A stretch of 64,000 nt of DNA from Flavobacteriaceae bacterium S0862 (GCA_023015825.1 JALKAW010000004.1:62001-126000); one strand, 5' to 3'; shown: positions 25,420 to 34,973, counted from the stretch's first letter. Translations and numbers: made by a program. Notes: generated by a model not told the origin, from the letters alone.

Positions 25420-26014
25420 TCTTAAAAGGAGTTATAGTTTTATTGACTGCGCCATCCATGTCTTTTTTTTGAAGGACCTTAAATATTGTAAGAAACAATA
25501 TTTTAAGATCGAGCAAAAATGATTGATTATCAACGTACCAGACATCATGTTTAAATTTTTGTTCCCAGCTTATTGAGGTTCTACCATTTACTTGTGCCCA
25601 ACCAGTAATTCCAGGCATTACATCATGTCGTCTTGCTTGTTCCTTATCATATAATGGTAAATATTCTGGATGCAAAGGCCTTGGCCCAACAAGGCTCATA
25701 TCACCTTTAATAACATTAATTAGTTGTGGGATTTCATCAAGAGATGTTTTTCTAATAAAACTTCCAAACTTAGTAACTCGTATATGGTAAGGCAATAAAT
25801 TACCATTTTTATCACGCTTATCGTTCATGCTTTTAAGCTTAATGATACTAAAAACTCTTCCCTTCTTTCCCGCACGTCTTTGATAAAAAAATGGTTTACC
25901 ATTATTAGTAAATAATAGAATCACTATTAGAATCAAGAAAATAGGAGAGGAGATGATAAACCCTATAATTGCTGATGAAATATCTAATATTGGTTTTAAA
26001 ACTTTCGCGTACAT
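25403..26014 (-). CDS. Undecaprenyl-phosphate sugar phosphotransferase (PglC-like)
   Basis: A monotopic initiating phosphoglycosyl transferase of 203 residues. One N-terminal re-entrant hydrophobic segment (about 8-35) is followed by the catalytic KLKSMND region, RKTSLDEIPQLINVIKGDMSLVGPRP (the DE pair and the SxVGPRP signature) and GITGWAQVNGRTSISWEQKF. It puts the first sugar-1-phosphate on undecaprenyl phosphate at the inner membrane. The short form without the extra CoA-binding N-terminus matches PglC, which uses UDP-diNAcBac-type sugars; this agrees with the PglF- and PglE-like genes in the locus. Confidence 0.92.
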   Translation of the reverse strand: MYAKVLKPILDISSAIIGFIISSPIFLILIVILLFTNNGKPFFYQRRAGKKGRVFSIIKLKSMNDKRDKNGNLLPYHIRVTKFGSFIRKTSLDEIPQLINVIKGDMSLVGPRPLHPEYLPLYDKEQARRHDVMPGITGWAQVNGRTSISWEQKFKHDVWYVDNQSFLLDLKILFLTIFKVLQKKDMDGAVNKTITPFKNAQVE

Positions 26015-26017
26015 AAA

Positions 26018-27169
26018 TTAGTTATTTTCTAGGTCTCTATATTCTTGTAAAAGTGCTTCCCAAATTACTTGACGCTGGTAATTATTACAAATCATTTTTC
26101 TTGAAGCATTGGCTAGTTCTTTACATTTATTTGGGTTTTTAACAAGGCTTAGCATTGCTAAATATAGTTCCTTTTCATCTTTTGGTGGAATGATTAAACC
26201 ATTTACACCCCCTTTAATTATTTCATTACAACCATTAATATTGGTTACTATACTTGGTAATTCCATAGCTCCAGCTTGCATCACAACATTTGGAAATCCT
26301 TCTCTATAACTAGGAAATGCTAAAACATTAGATATGGCAAAATACGGACGAACATCTGTTTGCCAACCAACATTGATAATGTTATTGTTGCTTTCGATTT
26401 CATTTAAAGTGCTATCATGTAATGGGTCTAACTCACTTTCAAAAGTTCCTACTAATAGTAATTTGATATTTTGATGGTCTGCAGATAGTTTTTTGAAAGC
26501 ACTAATCAATTCATTAATACCTTTATCTGTAACTAAACGACCAACAAAAACAAAAACAATGTCATCTTCAATAATATTTAGTTCTTCTCTTAATGTTGTC
26601 TTTGTTTCTTCTGAAATATTTTCAACAGAAAAATGATTGACATCAATACCATTGGAGCTCCCATTAGCAATTACTTTTAGTTTACTTGGCTTTGTATAAC
26701 CATTTTGGATGATAATGTCTTTTAATCCTAATGAATTTGGATAAATTCTTGTTGCACAAGCATAGGTAATTTTTTCTACAAAATCGAGGAGTTTTCTTTT
26801 TGCTCCAGTTGCTACCAATAATGGCAATCCTGCAATGGTATGCAATCTATTAGGCACGCCAGCAAGTTTTGCCGCCATCATGCCCAATGTTCCAGCTTTT
26901 GGGGTATGTGAGTGTACAATAAATGGTTTTTCCTTTTTTATAAGCTTGTATATTTTCCATAAGGAAACTACATCCTTTATTGGAGAAATGGTACGTGTCA
27001 TTTCTACTTCAATCACTCTTATGCCTTCATCATTAACTACGTCTTTAATCTCTTCTCCAGGACTAGTAATACCAACTACTTCATAATATTGACTCATGAA
27101 TTTTGGCTGTCCTTTAAGCAAATTCCTCAAAGAAATAGGTACAGTAGTTATGCGTAATATTTTTTTCAT
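26018..27169 (-). CDS. Glycosyltransferase family 4 protein
   Basis: A GT-B enzyme of 383 residues. The N-lobe begins KKILRITTVPISLRNLLKGQ and has the donor-lobe approach VHSHTPKAGTLGMMAAKLAGV. The C-lobe carries IVFVFVGRLVTDKGINELI and the retaining-GT motif FPSYREGFPNVVMQAGAMELP (E-x7-E). The N-terminal pattern is like PglA and related enzymes that add the second sugar to a bacillosamine-type primer, and the gene lies 3 bases before the PglC-like transferase. Donor sugar cannot be predicted. This is the only clear glycosyltransferase in the locus apart from the initiator. Confidence 0.92.
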   Translation of the reverse strand: MKKILRITTVPISLRNLLKGQPKFMSQYYEVVGITSPGEEIKDVVNDEGIRVIEVEMTRTISPIKDVVSLWKIYKLIKKEKPFIVHSHTPKAGTLGMMAAKLAGVPNRLHTIAGLPLLVATGAKRKLLDFVEKITYACATRIYPNSLGLKDIIIQNGYTKPSKLKVIANGSSNGIDVNHFSVENISEETKTTLREELNIIEDDIVFVFVGRLVTDKGINELISAFKKLSADHQNIKLLLVGTFESELDPLHDSTLNEIESNNNIINVGWQTDVRPYFAISNVLAFPSYREGFPNVVMQAGAMELPSIVTNINGCNEIIKGGVNGLIIPPKDEKELYLAMLSLVKNPNKCKELANASRKMICNNYQRQVIWEALLQEYRDLENN

Positions 27170-27176
27170 TTGTAAA

Positions 27177-29078
27177 TTAAATTACGCTGTAAGTATTTAA
27201 ATACCACTTTTGGAAACAGTAATATGTCCAAACTCGCATGGTATTATCTTCTTTACCAGAAAGATGATTTTTTACTAAAGGAATAATAGTGTTAGACTGA
27301 AAAATATTTTGAGAGGTCACAAATTTAGGTTCAATATAACTCTCTAATTCTTTTCTAAGAGAAGCACGTAACCAATCACCAACAGGAACTCCAAATCCTT
27401 GTTTTGATTTTTCAAGAAAATCTGTTGGAAATTCGTTTTTAAATGCTTCTTTTAGTATATGTTTTTTACTCCATCCTTTCATTAAATAATCTTCAGGCAA
27501 GCTGTTCGTATACTCCCAAATAGATTTATTTAAAAATGGTGCTCGACACTCTAAAGAGTTGAGCATACTTGTTCTATCTACTTTAACGAGCATATCACCT
27601 TCAAGACTTGTATGTCTGTCTATTTCACGAAAATCTGTTATTGTATTTGGAGCTACAATTCCAGTGTCTTTTTTATAGGATTCAAAAATAGATGCTTCAT
27701 GCATATGAGGAAGAAAAAGACTTTCCTTTTCTTTATCTGTAAAAGCTAATGAAATAATATTCCAATAAAACTCACCACTATAATCAATAGCTTTTAGTAA
27801 ACGATTTATTTTAAAGCGCTTACCACGCTTGTCATCACTAGTTTTTAGAAGTTTTGAAGCGATACTTTGAATACCATTATGAGCAAATTTTGGAACTATA
27901 GAAGTGTACCTTCTGTTTAACTTGCCCATGTAGTGTTTATTATAGCCTGCGAAAACTTCGTCGCCACCATCACCCGTTAGAGCTACTTTTACAAATTCTC
28001 TAGTTTTATTGGATACTAAATAAGTTGGTAAGGCAGATGAATCTGCAAAAGGCTCATCAAAATTTAAAAGAATTTCATCAACATTATGCTCTAAATCTTT
28101 TTCATTGATGATGAATTCATGATGATTACTATTAATAAGTTTAGCAACTACTTGAGATTTATCTGTTTCATCAAATTCAGCTTTTTCAAAACCAATAGAA
28201 AAGGTGTCTATTTTTTTATCACTCATTTGTGACAAACATAATGAGACAACAGATGAATCCACACCGCCAGATAAAAACGTTCCAATTGGTACATCGGAAA
28301 TGGACCTACTTTCAACACTTTCTCTTACAAGTGCATTAACATTCTTCTTAGCTTCATCAAATGAAATGTGCTTGTTGTCAAGCTTATTTACTTGACTAAT
28401 TTCTTCTATTTTCAAGCTTTTTAATTCCAAATCATATTCAATGTAATGATTGGCCTTTAGCTTGAATACATCTTGATATATAGTATAAGGTGCAGGAATA
28501 TAAGTAAGCCTAAAATATAAATTTAAGCCAGTTGTAGAAATTTCAGGTTTTTTAGAAAGCTGTTTTACTAACGACTTGAGTTCTGATGCATAAATAAAAC
28601 TACCACCTGTTTTTGTATAGTATAAGGGTTTTTCGCCAAAAAAATCACGCGTAATAAATACCTTATTTTTTATTTTATCATGAATGCTAAACGCAAACAT
28701 ACCATCTAGTTTTTTAAACCCACTAGGCCCTTCTTGTTCATAAAGCTTTAAAATTACCTCAGTATCACTAGTTGTATTAAAAGTGACACCTTTTGCTTCT
28801 AGCTGAGATTTTAATTTTTGGTAGTTATATATTTCGCCATTAAAAACAATAGAAATACTATTGTTGGCTGTATGCATTGGCTGCTTTCCTGTAGTTAAAT
28901 CGATAATAGATAAACGACGCATAGCCATACCAACAGATGTATTATCACTGCTATCTGTATATATACCATCTTCATCAGGACCTCTATGAAAAATTAAATC
29001 ATTCATAGAGCATAACTGTTCTTTTAAGCTTTGATTATCAACGAGAGAAGAATGAATAACGCCATTTATTCCGCACAT
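27177..29078 (-). CDS. asnB: Glutamine-hydrolysing asparagine synthetase
   Basis: 633 residues with an N-terminal class II glutaminase domain (Cys2 in MCGINGV, then FHRGPDEDG and FNGEIYNY) and a C-terminal ATP pyrophosphatase domain with SGGVDSSVVSL and LTGDGGDEVFAGYN. It makes asparagine from aspartate. Copies inside polysaccharide clusters of many bacteria are thought to amidate sugar acids or make asparagine-like amides, so this copy may modify a uronic acid. That is inference from position: it sits 8 bases before the GT4 gene and 40 after the polymerase. Confidence 0.93.
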   Translation of the reverse strand: MCGINGVIHSSLVDNQSLKEQLCSMNDLIFHRGPDEDGIYTDSSDNTSVGMAMRRLSIIDLTTGKQPMHTANNSISIVFNGEIYNYQKLKSQLEAKGVTFNTTSDTEVILKLYEQEGPSGFKKLDGMFAFSIHDKIKNKVFITRDFFGEKPLYYTKTGGSFIYASELKSLVKQLSKKPEISTTGLNLYFRLTYIPAPYTIYQDVFKLKANHYIEYDLELKSLKIEEISQVNKLDNKHISFDEAKKNVNALVRESVESRSISDVPIGTFLSGGVDSSVVSLCLSQMSDKKIDTFSIGFEKAEFDETDKSQVVAKLINSNHHEFIINEKDLEHNVDEILLNFDEPFADSSALPTYLVSNKTREFVKVALTGDGGDEVFAGYNKHYMGKLNRRYTSIVPKFAHNGIQSIASKLLKTSDDKRGKRFKINRLLKAIDYSGEFYWNIISLAFTDKEKESLFLPHMHEASIFESYKKDTGIVAPNTITDFREIDRHTSLEGDMLVKVDRTSMLNSLECRAPFLNKSIWEYTNSLPEDYLMKGWSKKHILKEAFKNEFPTDFLEKSKQGFGVPVGDWLRASLRKELESYIEPKFVTSQNIFQSNTIIPLVKNHLSGKEDNTMRVWTYYCFQKWYLNTYSVI

Positions 29079-29117
29079 AGGTTTAATATAATTTTAATAA
29101 ATTTAACTAATTCGCTA

Positions 29118-30218
29118 CTAATCAGTACTTAAAAAATTATTTGTTCGGATTTTTTCTTCATGTAAATAAAAAACAAATAAAAGAGTTATCCAAAATAATG
29201 GGATACGTAGTGTCATGTGGACTGCCGCAAATAATACAACTGGAAAAAGGACAGCCATTGTTTCCTTAGAGAATTTTAATGTAAACGATTTAAATGCTCC
29301 TAAATAAAAAAACAAGCCAATGATGCCATAAGAAAACAATATACTTGCAAATATAGAGTGCAACTCAATTGTTTCATTAAAGCGTTCGAAAGCGCCTTCA
29401 CCAGCACCAAAAAGTAAATATTGAGGATTTTCGCCAATACGCTGAAAACCTCTCGTACCTATACCTTGATTACCAGAAATAGTGTTATTGGAAAATCTAT
29501 CCATATTATATTCTAATGCTGCAAAATTTTCTAAATTCAAATCATAGTTGAAATCAATTATGATAAAAGCAATGACTGAGGCTGCCACAAAAATCATTAG
29601 ATTCTTTCTGGATCTTATTATAAAAAACATCCAGAAAATTATAGCACCTCCAAGTGCAGCTCTTGATGCCGATATTAGTATAAATAAGGTGCAAAGTACC
29701 AATAATAAAATTGTATAAGCGGTTTTTTTATGAAGTGAACGAGTTAAAACATACACAATAGCTAATAAGCATAAGCCCCAAAGGGCTAGTTGATTAGGGT
29801 TATTAAAAAACATTTGAGTTCTAACGCCTTGGTTTTTAATAAATGGAAATAAAACAGCTTGAACGATAAGCGATATGGATATAGCCTTAAATGTTATTTC
29901 TAAAAAAGAAGTGTCTTTAAGCTTATTGAAAATAAAAAGCATTATAAAAAAACTATATAGATAGAATATACTGTTCTTAATTATTTTTATATCACCTATC
30001 ATTAACATCCAAATTGAGTTAACAATAAAAGTGTAAACAACAAATAAGAACAAATATTTTGTATATCTATTAGCACTTATACTAGTTAGAATGGATTTTA
30101 TATTTGCAATAATTAATAGGGCACCAAACAAATCTGCTAATTGGGGATTACCCTCTGCAAACATATAAAAAGGGAATACTATTAAATATATGGCCCAAGT
30201 ATAATGGCTAAATTTCAT
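29118..30218 (-). CDS. Wzy-type O-antigen polymerase/ligase-like membrane protein
   Basis: 366 residues with about ten membrane helices. A periplasmic loop of about 60 residues (residues 230-290, NFAALEYNMDRFSNNTISGNQG and GAGEGAFERFNETIELHS) holds the charged and His residues expected of the Wzy/WaaL family. Such proteins differ greatly in sequence, so polymerase and ligase cannot be told apart by eye; the position next to the flippase favours Wzy. Its start overlaps the flippase stop by 11 bases. Confidence 0.82.
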   Translation of the reverse strand: MKFSHYTWAIYLIVFPFYMFAEGNPQLADLFGALLIIANIKSILTSISANRYTKYLFLFVVYTFIVNSIWMLMIGDIKIIKNSIFYLYSFFIMLFIFNKLKDTSFLEITFKAISISLIVQAVLFPFIKNQGVRTQMFFNNPNQLALWGLCLLAIVYVLTRSLHKKTAYTILLLVLCTLFILISASRAALGGAIIFWMFFIIRSRKNLMIFVAASVIAFIIIDFNYDLNLENFAALEYNMDRFSNNTISGNQGIGTRGFQRIGENPQYLLFGAGEGAFERFNETIELHSIFASILFSYGIIGLFFYLGAFKSFTLKFSKETMAVLFPVVLFAAVHMTLRIPLFWITLLFVFYLHEEKIRTNNFLSTD

Positions 30219-31464
30219 GAGATATATGTTTGTTTTCTTTAATCACTTTTGTGCAAAATATAAACGAAAATACTGCTTTTACACTTAAAGCAGTAACTAT
30301 TGTAATTGCACCACCAATATAATTATAAGTTGGTATAAGTAATAGTCCAGTTACTAATCCACAAACTGAACCAAATACTATAATTTTAGAATAGAGTTTA
30401 TCTTTCTTATAAATCATTAACCCATTAACACCAAAAGCAGAAATTACTGAAGCTAAAAAAGGTGCAGGACTTAAATATTTTACAGCTTGCTCAATTTCTA
30501 AAGTATTTTCACTTAGACCTAACCATAATTCCAATAAAAAACCTGATAGAAAAAACATGATTAAGGATAATATAATGCCCATAAAAACGAAAATGTAACG
30601 TGAAATATACATTGCGTTTTTATTTCTATTCAAGAAAGGATATAAAACATTAGTCATTATTGTATTAATAACACCAAAGGCTCCAGATACTTTAGTTCCA
30701 ATTTCCATTACACCAGCAAATCTCTTTGGCCAATGTGACCCAACCAAAAAGATAGACGTATTATAATAAATGGTAGGAGAGGCCATAGTTAAAAAGGAAC
30801 TCCAAGAATACTTAAGTGTTTGCTTTACATCATGAAATTTTGAAAGCTTAAATATTATATCAAATTTCTTGTAAAGAAATATTTGAGCAATTAATCCAGC
30901 AATTAAAAAACCCATTGAGTGGTAAAGGGCAATATATATAAACTGTGATTCAGTTTTAATAAGCGTAAAGCAAAATAAGGCAAACATGGATTTTGATATA
31001 ACATTTACTATCGTAATAAAACGCATTTTTTCCATTCCTAAAAAGAACCACATAGGAAATAATAACTCTCCAAAAAGAAGAATAACAAAAAAGCAGTAAA
31101 TAATATAATGTTCACGAAGGTCAGGAACAGCTAATAGCAAAAAAGCCAGAACAACAATAGAGCCAAGAAATAAATAGAATTGAGCAGTTAATGTGTCATT
31201 ATATACTTTAGCTAATTTACTTTTATCATCCCTTATCAAAGCAATATCCCTTACAGCAGATAAATCAAACCCAAATTGAATAATATTTTGAAAATAAAAA
31301 ATTAAAGAAAACGCAAAGGCATAAATCCCATAATTCTTTTCTGATACAACATTTAGTAAATATGGAATAATAATTAACGGTATCACCGCATCTATTGCCT
31401 TAAAAAGGAAATACGAGATAAAATTCTCAATTAGTGAAAAATGTTTTTTTAAGTCCAAACTCAA
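30208..31464 (-). CDS. Wzx-type oligosaccharide flippase (MATE/PST superfamily)
   Basis: 418 residues with about twelve membrane helices. The start LIENFISYFLFKAIDAVIPLIIIPYLLNVVSEKNYGIYAFAFS matches the conserved N-terminal helix pair of PST/Wzx transporters. It would flip the undecaprenyl-linked repeat unit to the periplasm. It is the first gene of the leftward polysaccharide operon. I found no exact -7 box in the 279 bases upstream, which it shares with a divergent secreted-protein gene. Confidence 0.9.
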   Translation of the reverse strand: MSLDLKKHFSLIENFISYFLFKAIDAVIPLIIIPYLLNVVSEKNYGIYAFAFSLIFYFQNIIQFGFDLSAVRDIALIRDDKSKLAKVYNDTLTAQFYLFLGSIVVLAFLLLAVPDLREHYIIYCFFVILLFGELLFPMWFFLGMEKMRFITIVNVISKSMFALFCFTLIKTESQFIYIALYHSMGFLIAGLIAQIFLYKKFDIIFKLSKFHDVKQTLKYSWSSFLTMASPTIYYNTSIFLVGSHWPKRFAGVMEIGTKVSGAFGVINTIMTNVLYPFLNRNKNAMYISRYIFVFMGIILSLIMFFLSGFLLELWLGLSENTLEIEQAVKYLSPAPFLASVISAFGVNGLMIYKKDKLYSKIIVFGSVCGLVTGLLLIPTYNYIGGAITIVTALSVKAVFSFIFCTKVIKENKHISHEI

Positions 31465-31681
31465 TTTTTAGGGATGATAAATTAACGCATTTTTGCTCTA
31501 AAAACGATTAGTAAATATTTTTTTCTTGGCTAAAAAATCCAAAACCTATTTTTTATCGTACATAACTCTAAACAATGTTGAAAGTAAAAACATCGACAAA
31601 AAGATTAATAACATCTACGAAATAACATTATTAGTAAGTAAAAACCTACTTTAAAGATGTAATTTATCGATTAATTTAGCG

Positions 31682-31697
31682 AAGGTTATTTAACCTT
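31682..31697. promoter_or_regulatory. Palindrome in the divergent region before the secreted protein
   Basis: AAGGTTA-TT-TAACCTT is a perfect 7-bp inverted repeat with a 2-base centre, 46 bases before the ATG at 31744. It could be an operator. The rest of the 279-base gap is AT-rich with no RNA or ORF seen. Confidence 0.35.
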
Positions 31698-31743
31698 TAA
31701 TTATTTGTCTATGTTTACCGAAACAGCCCCAAATTATTAGAAG

Positions 31744-34536
31744 ATGAAAAACATTAAACCTGCTATTTCGGCAATAATTTTTATTTGTAGCTTTTATTTT
31801 ACTGGTCTAACTGCTTTAGCCCAGAATTATGATTTAGATACAAGTTTAAATAATTATGGAGTCCCACCAGCGTTAAATAAACCAAATTATTTGCAATCAG
31901 TTACAGATCCATTATTTGATACTAAAATAACTAGAATTACTGGTGATGTAGGAACTAGTATTCCAAATGTTGGTGGCACATGGCAGAACATAGCTAGACA
32001 TGGTTACTCTGCAAGGCAGCCCTGGAATGCAGATGAATCTATTCTATATCTTGATAGACATATAGGTGGCCCTAGTTTATTTTTAGATGGAGAAACTTAT
32101 GAAGTGATTAAGCAAGCTAATGTACCTGGTGGTAATGAACATAGATGGCATTCAACTAATCCTGATTTATTTTTAATACTTAGAGATGATGGTATTTATT
32201 CTTGGAGTTATTCAACTGAAACACTAACAAAATTAATAGATATAAATGGGTATTCTAATACGTCATTAGGATATACAGGTAATTACTCGATGGATGGAAA
32301 TGTACTTGGTATGTTTGGAACAAGAAATTCTGATGGACAGCAAGTTGCATTTGGAGTTAATATAGCTACTCAAACTAAATTTCCAGACGTAGATTTAACA
32401 GGATGGAGCGATATTGATTATACTACCACATCTCCTTTAGGTACCTATATAGTAGTTAATGGGACATATAGTGGTAGTAATGATGTTACTAAAATATATG
32501 TGATGTCTACAGGTAATCAAACAGGACCATTATGGAGTAGTTATGGTAGGCCAAGTCATTATGATGTAACCTTATTTGAAGGTGTAGAATATGTTATAGG
32601 TAATTCTAAATCTAATCCTGATGATGGTAGAATTATTAGACGTAGAATGTCTGATGGACAAGTAACAGTATTAACTCAAGGAGGCTATGGTAGTCATGGT
32701 TCAGCAAGGTCAATTCAAAGAGAGGGTTGGGTTTTTACACAAATGTCTGACTCACAAAGTTGGGGCCCTTACTATGATGAGATTGTAGGAGTTAGTTCAA
32801 GTGGAGATAGAGTAGAAAGAATTGTAAGTATACGAGGTAGTTGGGGTGATTATGAGAACCAACCTCATGCAGTTCCATCACCATCTGGAAGTAGAGTATT
32901 ATATGCTAGCGATTGGAATAATAATGCACCACCTGTTCAAACTTATATTGCAGATTTCAGGCATAAATCAATGGGTGGAGGAGACTCTAATAATGTAAAT
33001 GCTGGTGAAGATCAAGATATTTGTTATGGAGACACCACTACTTTAACTGCAACTGGAGCTCAAAGTTACTTGTGGAATACTGGCGAAACTACAGCAAGTA
33101 TCACAGTAACACTTTATGAGACTACCACCTTTACAGTAACAGGAACAGCTTCAAATGGTGACACAAGTACTGATAGTGTTACTGTAAATGTAAATTCTAT
33201 TCCTGTGGCAAACGCTGGAGTAGATATAGAAATATGTGAAGGCGAAGATGCTACGTTAACTGCTTCTGGAGGAGATTCCTATTTATGGAGTAACGGAGCA
33301 ACCACACCAACAATAACAATAAGTCCAAATAGCACCACAAATTATTCCGTCATTGTCACACAGAATAGCTGTTCCAGTACCGACGAGGTCACTGTAACAG
33401 TCAAACCCAGGCAAACGATAAACGCTGGTAATGACGTGGACATCTATCTTGGCGAAAGCACTACTCTAACAGTTGTTGGAGTGGGTGACGTGCTTTGGAG
33501 TACTGGAGAAACTACGTCTAGCATTTCAGTAACTCCAACAGTTACAACCACCTATAGTGTAGAAGTAACCGAAACTAATGGTTGTACTGCATATGATGAA
33601 GTTAAGGTTATTGTTATTGGAACTGTTGATGCTAATGCAGGTGCAGATAAAACCATTTGTGATGGTGAAACAGCAACTTTAACAGCTTCTGGTGGCGATA
33701 CTTATTTATGGAGTACAGGTGAAACTACTGCAACAATAACGGTAAACCCAAATATTACTACTACATATACTGTGGAGGTTTCTAATCCAATCTCAACTGG
33801 AACAGACGACGTGACCGTTTATGTAAATGAAATACCAGATGTTGATGCAGGTAATGATGAAACAATAAATCTTGGTGAATACGTAACGCTTTCAGCAACT
33901 GGAGCCGATACATATTTATGGAGCAACGGAGCTACGCAACCCAATATTGCTGTTAGTCCGCAACAAACAACAGATTATTATGTAACGGGATATACCAATA
34001 ATTGTTCAGATGTTGCTCAAGTGAGGGTAACAGTAGAAAATGTTGTGAATGCTAATGCAGGTAAAGACCAAATAATTTGTAATGGCGATACAACAACTTT
34101 AACAGCTTCAGGAGGTGATGAGTATTTGTGGAGTACAGGAGAAACTACTAGAATAATAGAAGTGTCCCCAACTACAGATACGGTTTATACTGTCGTTGTT
34201 TCAACACAATTTGCATCAGCTAGTGACGACGTACAAGTAACTGTAATTGAATGTGAAGATGAGGAGGAGGAAACTGACCCAAGTTATCATTTTGAAGTAT
34301 TTCCAAATCCAACAAGTGATGGAATATTAAAAATATTTCTAGGAGGCTTAAGTAATAATTCCAACATTTACATACATGATGCTATTGGAAAATTGATTCA
34401 CTTTGAAACTATTAGTGATAATAATGGATCGATGTTTCAGAAGCAAATAAATATTTCACGATTCAATACAGGATTATATTTTGTAACGCTTGAAGAGTTA
34501 GAGCAAAGCACTACAAAAAAGATTATCTTTAATTAA
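31744..34536 (+). CDS. T9SS-exported beta-propeller protein with six Ig-like repeats
   Basis: 930 residues. A signal peptide ends at TALA-QN (about residue 26). Residues 30-410 look like a beta-propeller, with repeated blade-like stretches (NADESILYLDR, SMDGNVLGMFG, SPSGSRVLYASDW) reminiscent of TolB/oligogalacturonate-lyase-type propellers. Six repeats of about 70 residues follow (419-840), each with TLTAxGxxxYLWSTGETT. The C-terminus (about 848-930) is a type A T9SS sorting domain: FEVFPNPTSDG...LYFVTLEE...KKIIFN. T9SS cargo is often anchored to surface polysaccharide, so its place beside a polysaccharide locus may matter. A sugar-binding or lyase role is inference. Confidence 0.88.
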   Translation: MKNIKPAISAIIFICSFYFTGLTALAQNYDLDTSLNNYGVPPALNKPNYLQSVTDPLFDTKITRITGDVGTSIPNVGGTWQNIARHGYSARQPWNADESILYLDRHIGGPSLFLDGETYEVIKQANVPGGNEHRWHSTNPDLFLILRDDGIYSWSYSTETLTKLIDINGYSNTSLGYTGNYSMDGNVLGMFGTRNSDGQQVAFGVNIATQTKFPDVDLTGWSDIDYTTTSPLGTYIVVNGTYSGSNDVTKIYVMSTGNQTGPLWSSYGRPSHYDVTLFEGVEYVIGNSKSNPDDGRIIRRRMSDGQVTVLTQGGYGSHGSARSIQREGWVFTQMSDSQSWGPYYDEIVGVSSSGDRVERIVSIRGSWGDYENQPHAVPSPSGSRVLYASDWNNNAPPVQTYIADFRHKSMGGGDSNNVNAGEDQDICYGDTTTLTATGAQSYLWNTGETTASITVTLYETTTFTVTGTASNGDTSTDSVTVNVNSIPVANAGVDIEICEGEDATLTASGGDSYLWSNGATTPTITISPNSTTNYSVIVTQNSCSSTDEVTVTVKPRQTINAGNDVDIYLGESTTLTVVGVGDVLWSTGETTSSISVTPTVTTTYSVEVTETNGCTAYDEVKVIVIGTVDANAGADKTICDGETATLTASGGDTYLWSTGETTATITVNPNITTTYTVEVSNPISTGTDDVTVYVNEIPDVDAGNDETINLGEYVTLSATGADTYLWSNGATQPNIAVSPQQTTDYYVTGYTNNCSDVAQVRVTVENVVNANAGKDQIICNGDTTTLTASGGDEYLWSTGETTRIIEVSPTTDTVYTVVVSTQFASASDDVQVTVIECEDEEEETDPSYHFEVFPNPTSDGILKIFLGGLSNNSNIYIHDAIGKLIHFETISDNNGSMFQKQINISRFNTGLYFVTLEELEQSTTKKIIFN
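33000..34254 (+). repeat. Six tandem 70-residue Ig-like repeats (about 210 bp each)
   Basis: Units begin near 33000, 33208, 33418, 33628, 33835 and 34045. Each reads (N/D)AGxD, an (I)xxGExxTLTAxG strand, YLWSTGETT or a close variant, and a final strand pair with TVTV. Units 1, 4 and 6 are closest in protein sequence. The nucleotide match is partial, so the copies are old rather than fresh duplications. Confidence 0.85.
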
Positions 34537-34555
34537 ATAGGGATTTTTTAGCTCC

Positions 34556-34595
34556 TAAAGCACTCAGCATATTTGTAGTATTGTTGAGTGTTTTT
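34556..34595 (+). terminator. Probable terminator after the T9SS protein gene
   Basis: CACTCA (34561-34566) pairs with TGAGTG (34585-34590), flanked by A-rich and T-rich runs (AAAG before, TTTTTATTTT after). The loop is long at 18 bases, so the call is moderate. It sits 25 bases after the stop and borders the convergent small membrane protein gene. Confidence 0.6.
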
Positions 34596-34965
34596 ATTTT
34601 ATACGAATGTTTTTTAACGTAGCTAAACTATCACAGTTTTCTACGGTAAGGAGAATTTCAACATCTTCTATATCTTCCTCAATTACATAGATTTTACATG
34701 AATCTAATGACGTATTACTTAAAGAAAAGTTCACATTTCCTTTTCTTAAAACTGTATTGATTGTTGAAGTGTCAAGAGTCTTTTCGTTCATGTAGAATAA
34801 AGCTTCAACAGAATACTTCAAGGGCTTTATGCCTATGTTCTTTAGAACCCTTGAATTAGGGCTATAACTACAGGATGCTCTTTTTCCGCTTAAAAAAAAT
34901 GCTAAAAAAATTAAACCAATTGCGAAACCACCAAGATAGTAGCCAACACGCTGAATAAGTTTCAT
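34594..34965 (-). CDS. Small single-pass membrane protein, DUF4258-like
   Basis: 123 residues. An N-terminal membrane helix (about 10-26, YYLGGFAIGLIFLAFFLSG) ends in KRASCSY, followed by a small soluble domain of about 95 residues with NSRVLKNIGIKPLKYS. The pattern is known from flavobacterial proteins beside alanine dehydrogenase, usually labelled DUF4258; the link to that domain is from memory and weak. The gene starts 8 bases after the ald stop, in the same direction, so it is probably co-transcribed. Confidence 0.7.
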   Translation of the reverse strand: MKLIQRVGYYLGGFAIGLIFLAFFLSGKRASCSYSPNSRVLKNIGIKPLKYSVEALFYMNEKTLDTSTINTVLRKGNVNFSLSNTSLDSCKIYVIEEDIEDVEILLTVENCDSLATLKNIRIK

Positions 34966-34973
34966 AAAAGTTT

